NCBI GenBank assembly: GCA_964369965.1
Contig: CAYJGF010000003.1
Coordinates: forward strand, 62,001-126,000
Source of the DNA: CAYJBH01 sp964369965
GTDB lineage: Bacteria; Bacillota; Clostridia; Oscillospirales; Ruminococcaceae
Direction: 5' to 3'
DNA: 64,000 bases
The position numbers and the translations under genes are program-made. Each line of letters begins with the position of its first letter. Positions within the stretch are counted from its first letter, which is position 1. Of this stretch, positions 55,998-63,605 are shown one piece after another. A model generated the notes under the pieces. That model was not told the origin of the DNA. It searched no databases and was given only the letters and a program-made list of their open reading frames with translations.

Positions 55998-56145
55998 AGG
56001 GGCGCACAAACTGACACTTTGTGTCAGTTTGTTAAACTAATGCAAGCATTAGTTTGTTAAAATGTTGATGAAACTATTTTAACGCTGAGACGCAGGTAAT
56101 GCGGACCCTTAAACCTGATCCGGATAATGCCGGCGTAGGAAGTTT
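55998..56145 (+). ncRNA. TPP riboswitch (THI element) with enlarged P3 arm
   Basis: The conserved core is present: GGGGCGC at the 5' end, GCTGAGA (56084-56090), GACCC, ACCTGATCCGGATAATGC and GGCGTAGGAAGT at the 3' end. It should bind thiamine pyrophosphate. Between the 5' strand and CTGAGA lie three consecutive hairpins (56007-56031, 56034-56055, 56056-56083) in place of the usual single P3 arm. A terminator hairpin follows, so thiamine pyrophosphate most likely shuts off thiT by premature termination. Confidence 0.93.
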
Positions 56146-56153
56146 GACTTTTT

Positions 56154-56188
56154 TGCGCCTTGGATTATTTCCAAAGGCGTATTTTTTT
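56154..56188 (+). terminator. Riboswitch-controlled terminator before thiT
   Basis: An 11-bp stem with one bulge (56154-56164 with 56170-56181), a 5-nt loop, then T7. It is the expression platform of the TPP riboswitch. Confidence 0.85.
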
Positions 56189-56234
56189 GTCACTGTTCAA
56201 TATTTGTACGATATGAACATTAGAAAGGAACAAA

Positions 56235-56846
56235 ATGAGCAGAACAAGAATTTTAGTGGAATCCGCAATCCTCCTCGCCATCGCCACCATGTTGAGCTTT
56301 TTCCCGAAGTTTGAGGGGCTTTGGGCGAACGGAGGGAGCGTGACTGTATGCAGTATGCTACCGATTATAGTCGTAAGTTACCGCCACGGCATAAAATGGG
56401 GGCTTTTGACCGGCTTTGCATTTAGCATTTTGCAGCTTGTTACCGGAGGTTTCACCACCATTGGCGTGGAGCTATCCACAGTAATACTCGCACTGTTACT
56501 CGATTATATCCTGCCCTACACCGTCATTGGGCTCGGCGGTATCTTTAAAAATCGCATAAAAAAACCGCCCCTCGCGCTCGCGGCAGGGACGGTGTGTGTG
56601 CTGATACTGCGGTACATATCACATCTAATCAGCGGTGTTGTGCTCTGGAAAAGCATCGAGTACGCACAGGAAGTTTTTACCGAGGACACCTCATTTATCG
56701 GGGAATGGGCGCTCGGCAGTTTCAGTGGTGACGCACTTTTCAATGCCTACAACATAATATATAACGGCTCCTACATGCTGCCGGAGATAATAATAACAAC
56801 GATAGGCGCGTTAATTGTGGGGAAAATTCTTTTGACGAAAAACTAA
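56235..56846 (+). CDS. thiT: Thiamine ECF-transporter substrate-binding subunit ThiT
   Basis: This 203-residue protein has six membrane segments and the ThiT pattern (ILLAIATMLSFFPK, GGSVTVCSMLPIIVVSYRHG, then GDALFNAYNIIYNGSYMLPE in the thiamine-binding loop). It captures thiamine and uses a shared EcfAA'T module encoded elsewhere. The upstream TPP riboswitch independently supports the assignment. AAAGGA precedes the ATG. Confidence 0.93.
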   Translation: MSRTRILVESAILLAIATMLSFFPKFEGLWANGGSVTVCSMLPIIVVSYRHGIKWGLLTGFAFSILQLVTGGFTTIGVELSTVILALLLDYILPYTVIGLGGIFKNRIKKPPLALAAGTVCVLILRYISHLISGVVLWKSIEYAQEVFTEDTSFIGEWALGSFSGDALFNAYNIIYNGSYMLPEIIITTIGALIVGKILLTKN

Positions 56847-56851
56847 AGGTG

Positions 56852-56991
56852 AATGGTGAATGGTGATTGAAACGGCTTGCGCCTTTTTTATTTAGAAAAA
56901 TTGTAATTTTAACTATCCACCATCATTCGTTCACTTAAACAGCCTTTCAGCATTAGCCCATAGTCCGAACAGTCCTTCACCATTCACCATT
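56852..56991. repeat. 15-bp inverted repeat flanking the thiT-EF-G intergenic gap
   Basis: The arms at 56852-56866 and 56977-56991 are perfect complements built of the tandem unit GGTGAAT, enclosing ~110 bp with no gene. It may be a small non-coding repeat or a long hairpin ending both convergent transcripts. Confidence 0.5.
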
Positions 56992-57007
56992 AGTCCTTAG
57001 TCTAAAC

Positions 57008-59083
57008 TCATTCTTCCTCCGAGCGGTGCTCGAACAGGTGTTTTGCGTCCTCTATTACCTTGCCCTCGAGGTGGGAGGGTAGTGGCTCATAGCGGACAAA
57101 CTCAAAGGTATAGCTACCGCGACCGCCGGTAAGACTGCGAATAAAGGTGGTGAAGTCGTGCATCTCCGACATAGGGCACTCCGCCTCGATAGACTGGTGT
57201 CCCTCCTCGTCCGGTGTCATGCCGAGGACGCGACCGCGACGTTTGTTTACCTCACCCATGACATCGCCGGTGTTGTTGTCCGGCACGTTGGCATGGAGTA
57301 TACCCATCGGCTCCAGCAGGACGGGCGATGCCTCAATTAGTCCCTTTTTATATGCCGCCGACGCCGCAAGTTTGAACGCCATTTCGGAGCTGTCGACCGG
57401 ATGATACGACCCGTCCACCAACGTCGCTTTTAAACCGACCATCGGGTAGCCGGCGAGCACGCCGTGCAGTATGGCGGACTGCAACCCTTTTTCCACCGCA
57501 GGGAAGTAATTTTTCGGCACACTGCCGCCAAAGACTTTCTCCTCAAAAATCAGCCCGTCGCCGTCGTGTGGCTCAAATTCGATCCAGACATGACCGAATT
57601 GCCCGTGACCGCCGGTCTGTTTTTTGTGCTTGCCCTCCGCCTTGGACTTTTTGCGCACCGACTCACGGTAGGCAACGCGTGGCATACCGAGTGAGGTGTC
57701 GATACCGAATTTGCTCTTTAACTTTGCGACGGTAATCTCAAGATGTTGCTCCCCAAGCCCGGATAAAACCTGCTGAAATGTCTCATGTTCGTTAACAAAG
57801 GTGAGGGTGCAATCCTCCTCCAAAAGGCGATGGATGGCGGTGCCTATTTTACTCTCATCCCCTTTGTTTTTCAGATGAAGTGCCATGGAGTAGGTCGGCG
57901 TCGGGAAGCCTATCGCCGGTAAGGTATAAACATGCCCCGGTGCGCACAGAGTGTCGCCGGTTTTTGTGGTGGCAAGTTTTGTTATAGCGCCCATGTCCCC
58001 TGCGCCAATCTCCGGCGCATCGATCTGCTTTTTCCCGCGCAAAAACAGCAGTTTGCCAAGTTTTTCCGTCTCACCGGTGCGGCTGTTGACCACCTGACTC
58101 TCATGTTTTAGTACGCCGCGCAATACCTTAACATAGCTCAGTTTGCCGACAAACGGGTCGGCGACCGTCTTAAATACCGAGACGAGCAGCGGACCGTCGT
58201 CACCGCAGTCTATTTGTTGCTCCTCACCGTTTTTATCGAAAACCGTCACCGACGATTTTGCCGGCGAGGGCAGTAAAAATCTGATATCGGACAACATCAT
58301 GTCCAGCGCCTCTAACTTCACAGCGGAGCCGCAGAGAATCGGCGTGATGGTGCCGTTCTTAACGCCGGTCTTTATGCCGGTGGTAATTTCCTCCTCGGTG
58401 AAGGTTTCGCCGGAGAAATATTTTTCAAAAAGCTCCTCGTCCGTCTCGGCAACTGCCTCATACATCGCAGTTTTCAGACCGTCGAGGCGGTGCGCGGTGT
58501 CCGGCACCTCGACCGAACTCGGCTTGCCGTCGGAATAGGTGTATGCCTTATCCTCGATAATGTTGATATATGTAGTCTTGCCCCCCTCACTCACCGGCAC
58601 AACAATCGGGAATGCGTTCGCACCGCAGAGGATCTTAATCTCCTCCAGCACCTTATAAAAATCAGCATTATCCACATCAGTTTTGGAGACAAAGAACATA
58701 CTGCTCTTGCCCAGTTTTTTGGCGAGATTATACGCCTTTATCGCGCCGACCTGCAGACCGTCCTTCGCCGACACCACAATAAGTGCCGACTGGCAGGCGC
58801 GCAGTGCCTCATGCACCCCGAGCTCAAAGTCAAAAAGACCGGGTGAGTCCACTAAGTTGACACGCACGTCGTCAAACTCGATGGAGGACATGGAGGTGGA
58901 AAAGGAAACTCCCCTCTTTTGCTCCTCCGGTTCAAAGTCACTCACCGTGTTGCCGTCCTCTACCTTGCCCATCCTGTCGACGGTTTTGGTAGCGTATAAC
59001 AGTGCCTCTACCAGGGTTGTCTTGCCACTGCCCGCGTGGCCCACGAGCGCAATGTTGCGCAGTTTTTCGGTTGAATACTTCAA
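57008..59083 (-). CDS. EF-G-like translational GTPase (second EF-G family)
   Basis: This ~691-residue protein has G1 GHAGSGKTTLVEAL, an altered G2 (QKRGVSF), G3 DSPGLFDF and an unusual G4 SKTD instead of NKxD. EF-G domains II-V follow, including GGHGQFGHV and GRGSYTFEF. It belongs to the EF-G-like group found beside canonical fusA, not to fusA itself; the function is unclear, possibly a ribosome rescue or stress role. The start is taken at TTG 59083, which gives the family N-terminus (KYSTEKLRNIALVGH); a GTG at 59128 would add 15 atypical residues. Confidence 0.85.
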   Translation of the reverse strand: MKYSTEKLRNIALVGHAGSGKTTLVEALLYATKTVDRMGKVEDGNTVSDFEPEEQKRGVSFSTSMSSIEFDDVRVNLVDSPGLFDFELGVHEALRACQSALIVVSAKDGLQVGAIKAYNLAKKLGKSSMFFVSKTDVDNADFYKVLEEIKILCGANAFPIVVPVSEGGKTTYINIIEDKAYTYSDGKPSSVEVPDTAHRLDGLKTAMYEAVAETDEELFEKYFSGETFTEEEITTGIKTGVKNGTITPILCGSAVKLEALDMMLSDIRFLLPSPAKSSVTVFDKNGEEQQIDCGDDGPLLVSVFKTVADPFVGKLSYVKVLRGVLKHESQVVNSRTGETEKLGKLLFLRGKKQIDAPEIGAGDMGAITKLATTKTGDTLCAPGHVYTLPAIGFPTPTYSMALHLKNKGDESKIGTAIHRLLEEDCTLTFVNEHETFQQVLSGLGEQHLEITVAKLKSKFGIDTSLGMPRVAYRESVRKKSKAEGKHKKQTGGHGQFGHVWIEFEPHDGDGLIFEEKVFGGSVPKNYFPAVEKGLQSAILHGVLAGYPMVGLKATLVDGSYHPVDSSEMAFKLAASAAYKKGLIEASPVLLEPMGILHANVPDNNTGDVMGEVNKRRGRVLGMTPDEEGHQSIEAECPMSEMHDFTTFIRSLTGGRGSYTFEFVRYEPLPSHLEGKVIEDAKHLFEHRSEEE

Positions 59084-59293
59084 TGTAGATACCCATTCCT
59101 TTCTGCTATAGCCATGATGAATTATCACCTTGGCATATGCCCCCTTTTAGCGCGATGTTATCATCGACTAAATAAATTAATATGATAATTATAACACATA
59201 TTATCGGCATAATATACTAACATATTGTATAAAAAATAACTATTAATTTTGTGTATTATTTACATATATTATACAAAGATAGTTGCTGTGAGA

Positions 59294-59322
59294 TTGACAA
59301 AATCATTTTAACGCGATATACT
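59294..59322 (+). promoter_or_regulatory. SigA-type promoter of the Lrp-aminotransferase operon
   Basis: Perfect TTGACA (59294-59299), 17 bp, TATACT (59317-59322), ~43 bases before the lrp start. Confidence 0.75.
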
Positions 59323-59364
59323 TAATAATAATGTTCAAAAAATTATGAAAGGATTGACATAGTT

Positions 59365-59841
59365 ATGGAAAGACTGCTTGCGATATTGGAGGAAAATGGG
59401 CGCATAGGCTTAGAGGAGCTTGCGGCGCTTTTAGACAGTGATACCATAGAGATTGCAAAAAGGATTGATGAATATGAGCAGGGTGGCATAATTAAAGGTT
59501 ATCGCACCATGGTCAACCACGATAAATTGAAAGACGGTCGCGTTCAGGCTCTAATCGAGCTTAAGGTCGCACCGAAAAAGGATGTCGGGTTTGACCACAT
59601 CGCATGGCAGGTATCACAGCTCACCGAGGTGGAAACCGTCCAGTTGATAAGCGGTGGGTACGACCTGTTGATAACCATGTCGGGCAAAAGTTTTCACGAA
59701 ATTGCGAGCTTTGTATCCCGTCGCCTCTCCCCCATCGATTCGGTGCTTTCCACCGCAACACACTTTATACTTAACACATACAAAAAAGACGGGGTTATGT
59801 ATGTCGAATCGGAAAAGGACGAGCGTGGGTGGAGCGTATAA
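59365..59841 (+). CDS. Lrp/AsnC-family transcriptional regulator
   Basis: This 158-residue protein has an N-terminal helix-turn-helix (IGLEELAALLDSDTIEIAKRIDEYE) and a C-terminal RAM ligand-binding domain (VQLISGGYDLLITMSG). Lrp-type proteins respond to amino acids. Its stop overlaps the start of an aminotransferase gene (TAATG), so it probably controls that operon in response to the enzyme's substrate. Confidence 0.92.
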   Translation: MERLLAILEENGRIGLEELAALLDSDTIEIAKRIDEYEQGGIIKGYRTMVNHDKLKDGRVQALIELKVAPKKDVGFDHIAWQVSQLTEVETVQLISGGYDLLITMSGKSFHEIASFVSRRLSPIDSVLSTATHFILNTYKKDGVMYVESEKDERGWSV

Positions 59842-61010
59842 TGAACTATGATAAACTGCTCTCAACAAGGGCAAGAAATATAAAACCCTCCGGCATACGC
59901 AAGTTTTTTGACGTCGCCTCGACGCTCAAAGATTGCATTTCGCTCGGCGTGGGCGAGCCGGACTTTAAAACTCCCTGGAACGTGCGTCAGGCGGGTATTG
60001 AGTCGCTGGAAAAAGGGCACACCTTTTACACCTCAAATCAGGGGCTTATCGAACTGCGTGAGGCTATATCAAACTACCTTGATCGCAGATTTAATCTCAA
60101 ATATGACCCACAGAGTGAAATTGTCGTCACGGTCGGCGGCAGTGAGGCTATCGACATAGCGGTGCGCGCCATCGCAAACCCGGGTGATGAGATACTGATA
60201 TGTGAACCGTGCTTTGTCAGCTATACCGCCGTGACAGAGCTCACCGGTGCGATCCCCGTGCCGCTCGTCACCAAGATGGAGGACGATTTTAAACTCACAC
60301 CCGAGACACTTAAAGCCGCCATAACCGACAAAACGCGCATGGTCATACTCGCGTTCCCCTCCAACCCAACCGGCGCGGTCATGGGGCGCAGTGAGCTGGA
60401 GGCGATTGCCGAGGTACTGCGCGGCACCGATATACTTGTCATGAGTGATGAGATATATGCAGAGCTGACCTACAGCGATGAAAATCATGTGTCTATTGCC
60501 GAGCTACCCGGCATGAGGGAGCGGACAATAATTGTGAACGGCTTTTCTAAGGCGTACGCCATGACCGGTTGGCGGCTTGGCTATCTCGCCGCACCGGCAC
60601 CGCTTGCCGAGGTTATGAACAAGATACATCAGTATGCGCTGATGTGCGCACCGACCACTGCCCAGTATGCCGCTGTCGTCGCATTAAACGAGTGTCATGA
60701 CGAGGTTTTGGATATGCGCCGTCAGTACAACGAGCGCCGCCGTCTGATGGTCAAACGCCTTAACGCGATGGGGCTGGACTGTTTTGAGCCTAAGGGGGCC
60801 TTTTATGTATTTCCATGTATTAAGCGCACCGGCATGACCAGTGAGGAGTTTTGCAACAAACTTTTGCAGGAGACAAAGGTCGCCGTCGTGCCGGGCAATG
60901 CTTTTGGCGAATGTGGCGAGGGATTTGTTAGGATAAGCTATTCCTACTCGTTAAAGCACCTCACCACCGCACTGGATAGGATTGAGGGATTCCTAAAAGG
61001 TAAAATTTAG
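59841..61010 (+). CDS. Class I/II PLP aminotransferase
   Basis: This 389-residue enzyme has SLGVGEPDFKTP, the PLP-contacting FPSNPTGAVM, SDEIYAELTY and the Schiff-base lysine in NGFSKAYAMTGWRLGY. It is of the aspartate/aromatic/branched-chain type; the substrate is not fixed. The start at ATG 59841 has GGAG six bases upstream and overlaps the lrp stop by one base. It ends with no gap against the convergent folT. Confidence 0.93.
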   Translation: MNYDKLLSTRARNIKPSGIRKFFDVASTLKDCISLGVGEPDFKTPWNVRQAGIESLEKGHTFYTSNQGLIELREAISNYLDRRFNLKYDPQSEIVVTVGGSEAIDIAVRAIANPGDEILICEPCFVSYTAVTELTGAIPVPLVTKMEDDFKLTPETLKAAITDKTRMVILAFPSNPTGAVMGRSELEAIAEVLRGTDILVMSDEIYAELTYSDENHVSIAELPGMRERTIIVNGFSKAYAMTGWRLGYLAAPAPLAEVMNKIHQYALMCAPTTAQYAAVVALNECHDEVLDMRRQYNERRRLMVKRLNAMGLDCFEPKGAFYVFPCIKRTGMTSEEFCNKLLQETKVAVVPGNAFGECGEGFVRISYSYSLKHLTTALDRIEGFLKGKI

Positions 61011-61706
61011 CTATAACGACATAATGTACAGCGCAGCGAGAATTGCCGCAACCACCGATAAAATCACCACCCCTACCACACTTTTGCGCGTCAACTTCAG
61101 CCGTGATACCCCAAAGTTGCCGTAATTAAACCGCAGGCATATCGGCGCGGCAATGCCGAGGAAGAGGGTGAGCAGTATCCCCTCAATCGGGAATAAAACG
61201 AGGTTTTTAATGATACGCGGCAGGTTGAGTATTGTATAGGATTTGCCGAGCATAATTTCATAGTACAGCATCATTATCGGTGTGGTTAGGACAATGTTCA
61301 CCAAAAAGCTGATGCAAAACCGTGAGCCGATAATTCTCGCCGGTGTGAGGTCGGCGCGATATAAAAACAGTGCAAAAATCAGCGAGCCTGCCATCTCGAT
61401 AAAGATAAAGGGGAAAAAATACGCCCCGACCGGGAATAAAACAGCACCGATAGTGTCGGAAACGGCGGCGGAAAGGGTGGCAACCACCGGGCCGAAAACC
61501 ATCGCGCCGAGAGCGTTGACAAAAAATGTAATGTTGATGCGCAGGTCGGCGGTTATCGGTATGCTAAGGCTTTTAAGCGCAATTCTAAGCGCTATCATAA
61601 GGGCGGCAAAGACCAAAACTTTCGGCTTTTTCAGCTCCAAAAAAGCAAATTTCCAATAAAGGGCGCTAAACGGTGTTTTGAACTGCTTGTTTTCAAGTGG
61701 CGACAT
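61011..61706 (-). CDS. folT: Folate ECF-transporter substrate-binding subunit FolT
   Basis: This 231-residue S-component has ~6 membrane segments after a 25-residue cytoplasmic N-terminus. It carries the FolT-family pattern (LRINITFFVNALGAMVFGPV and GAYFFPFIFIEMAGSLIFALF), matching the folate-specific S subunits. It uses an ECF module encoded elsewhere. The long structured leader upstream looks like a folate (THF) riboswitch with a terminator. An AAAGGA site precedes the ATG. Confidence 0.88.
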   Translation of the reverse strand: MSPLENKQFKTPFSALYWKFAFLELKKPKVLVFAALMIALRIALKSLSIPITADLRINITFFVNALGAMVFGPVVATLSAAVSDTIGAVLFPVGAYFFPFIFIEMAGSLIFALFLYRADLTPARIIGSRFCISFLVNIVLTTPIMMLYYEIMLGKSYTILNLPRIIKNLVLFPIEGILLTLFLGIAAPICLRFNYGNFGVSRLKLTRKSVVGVVILSVVAAILAALYIMSL

Positions 61707-61748
61707 CTTAAATTCCTTTCGTTTGTGAAAATCGATGTTTTTTACAAC

Positions 61749-61771
61749 AAAAAAACACCCTTTTCAGAGTG
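61749..61771 (-). terminator. Terminator in the folT leader (expression platform)
   Basis: On the minus strand CACTCT-GAAA-AGGGTG forms a 6-bp stem with a tetraloop, then T7. It lies ~45 bases before folT and would be the off-switch of the leader. An upstream stretch (GTATGC... paired with GCATAGC) could form an alternative hairpin. Confidence 0.75.
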
Positions 61772-61827
61772 CGTCATCAAACAGCTATGCAAAAAAAACA
61801 AAACAGCATACACCGATTGATCAGCGG

Positions 61828-61977
61828 GCGCAGGATACAATCGCAATCAAAAACGATTTTCGTTCACCGACCAACTCCCCATGTCGGAAACGCAAATACT
61901 AACCCCGAGCAAAAATAACCCTCGGTTTAATCTATATTTTTGCTTGGGGTTAGTATTAACGCCGTATCCCTACTCTG
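61828..61977 (-). ncRNA. Candidate THF (folate) riboswitch leader of folT, with an inserted 22-bp hairpin
   Basis: On the minus strand AGAGTAG-N7-GCGTTAA, with the spacing known from folT riboswitches, lies ~10 bases after the predicted transcript start. Its GGATAC pairs with GTATCC near the 3' end. Between the two conserved blocks is a 22-bp near-perfect hairpin (plus 61895-61957; one G-U pair). The usual pseudoknot partner (GGGATGT in a loop) is not obvious, so this is either a divergent THF riboswitch or a related unknown aptamer. Confidence 0.55.
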
Positions 61978-61985
61978 TCAATTTT

Positions 61986-62014
61986 ATTCTATCACATATC
62001 AATTTCTATGTCAA
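61986..62014 (-). promoter_or_regulatory. SigA-type promoter of folT
   Basis: On the minus strand: perfect TTGACA (plus 62009-62014), 17 bp, TAGAAT (plus 61986-61991). It overlaps the 5' region of glpK on the other strand. Confidence 0.75.
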
Positions 62015-62033
62015 ACCAAAAGAGGATTTATAT

Positions 62034-63521
62034 ATGAAAAAATACATACTTTCACTCGATTCCGGCACAACCGGATGCCGTGCGATAATTTTTGACCATG
62101 ACCAAAACGTCGTTGGTGTAGAGAGTAAGGAGTTCACTCAACACTACCCCAAAGCAGGCTGGGTAGAGCATGACCCGATGGACATCTACGCGACGCAATA
62201 CGGTGTTTTAATCGAGGTTATGTCCAAAAACGGCATTTCGGAAAAGGAGATAGCCGCCGTCGGCATCACAAATCAGCGTGAGACCGCCGTCGTATGGAAT
62301 AAAAAAACCGGCGCGCCCATCTACAATGCAATTGTGTGGCAATGCCGTCGCACCGCCGACTACTGCGAAGATTTAAAGAAAAAAGGATTGTCGGAGTACA
62401 TAAAAAACACCACTGGTCTTGTGATTGATGCCTATTTCACCGCGACAAAGATACGATGGATTTTGGACAATGTAAAGGGCGCATGGGAGGCGGCGGATAA
62501 AGGTGAGCTGATGTGTGGCACCGTCGACAGTTGGCTGCTCTATAAGTTTTGCGGTGAACACAGGACCGATCGCACCAACGCGAGCAGAACCATGCTTTAT
62601 GATATAAAAAAATGCTGCTGGGACGATAAAATTTTGCAGGAACTGCGAATACCGAAGAGCATGTTGCCGGAGGTCTGCCCGTCCGGCTCGCACTTTGGCT
62701 GTCTTAACCTATCCGGCACCGCGATACCGATAACCGGCATTGCAGGTGATCAACAGGCGGCACTTTTCGGACAAACTTGCTTTAAAAAGGGTGACATAAA
62801 AAACACCTACGGAACCGGCTGTTTTATGTTAATGAACACGGAGGATACCATTTGTGACAGTCAAAACTCCCTGCTCTCCACCATAGCGGCAACGGTCGGC
62901 GATAAGGTCAACTACGCCATCGAGGGCAGTGTATTCACGGGTGGGGCGATAATTCAATGGTTGCGCGACGAAATGGGGCTTATCAATCGCTCGAGAGATA
63001 GTGAGAGGTATGCAAGGACGGTGAGTGACACCGGCGGAGTGTATATAGTGCCGGCTTTTACCGGACTCGGCGCCCCCTATTGGGATATGTATGCGCGCGG
63101 CACCATCCTCGGTATGACGCGCGGAACCAACAAAAACCATATTATACGCGCCGCTGAGGAGGCAATCGCGTACCAGTCCGCCGACCTACTTCGCTGTATT
63201 GAGCAGGGTATAGGGCTATCGGTAGAGCGACTGCGTGTCGACGGTGGCGGTTCGACCGACAGCTTTTTAATGCAATTTCAGGCGGACATTTTAAATATCG
63301 AGGTTATCCGACCGACAGTTAAGGAGACCACCGCCCTCGGTGCGGCACTCTTAGCCGGACTTACCGTTGGGTTTTGGGACAATCTTGATGAAATATCAAA
63401 ACGTTGGACCTTGAAAAAAACATATACCCCTCACATGGAATCATCTCGCAGAAAAGAATTGCTATTCGGCTGGCACAAGGCGATAGAACACGCCAAGGGC
63501 TGGCTGAACTTTGAAAGCTGA
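62034..63521 (+). CDS. glpK: Glycerol kinase
   Basis: This 495-residue FGGY-family kinase phosphorylates glycerol to glycerol-3-phosphate. It has the N-terminal phosphate loop [13 protein letters not shown], the glycerol-binding [12 protein letters not shown] and [10 protein letters not shown], and the C-terminal [16 protein letters not shown] signature. The start at 62034 has GAGG eight bases upstream; the open frame reaching further back crosses the folT leader. No glpF or glpD is in the window. Confidence 0.96.
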   Translation: MKKYILSLDSGTTGCRAIIFDHDQNVVGVESKEFTQHYPKAGWVEHDPMDIYATQYGVLIEVMSKNGISEKEIAAVGITNQRETAVVWNKKTGAPIYNAIVWQCRRTADYCEDLKKKGLSEYIKNTTGLVIDAYFTATKIRWILDNVKGAWEAADKGELMCGTVDSWLLYKFCGEHRTDRTNASRTMLYDIKKCCWDDKILQELRIPKSMLPEVCPSGSHFGCLNLSGTAIPITGIAGDQQAALFGQTCFKKGDIKNTYGTGCFMLMNTEDTICDSQNSLLSTIAATVGDKVNYAIEGSVFTGGAIIQWLRDEMGLINRSRDSERYARTVSDTGGVYIVPAFTGLGAPYWDMYARGTILGMTRGTNKNHIIRAAEEAIAYQSADLLRCIEQGIGLSVERLRVDGGGSTDSFLMQFQADILNIEVIRPTVKETTALGAALLAGLTVGFWDNLDEISKRWTLKKTYTPHMESSRRKELLFGWHKAIEHAKGWLNFES

Positions 63522-63540
63522 TTTGACCGTATCCCCTATC

Positions 63541-63569
63541 TTGACACTTCATTCGCTTTGTGATAAAAT
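63541..63569 (+). promoter_or_regulatory. Consensus SigA promoter of the last gene
   Basis: Perfect TTGACA (63541-63546), 17 bp, TAAAAT (63564-63569). It lies 20 bases after the glpK stop, ~37 bases before the next ATG. Confidence 0.75.
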
Positions 63570-63605
63570 ATAAATAATATTTTAATAACAACACAATGAG
63601 CGGTG

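Noticed and set aside
61828..61977. T-box leader ahead of folT
   Set aside because: No T-box consensus (TGGNACCGCG-type) is present, and the downstream gene is a folate transporter subunit, not an amino-acid gene.
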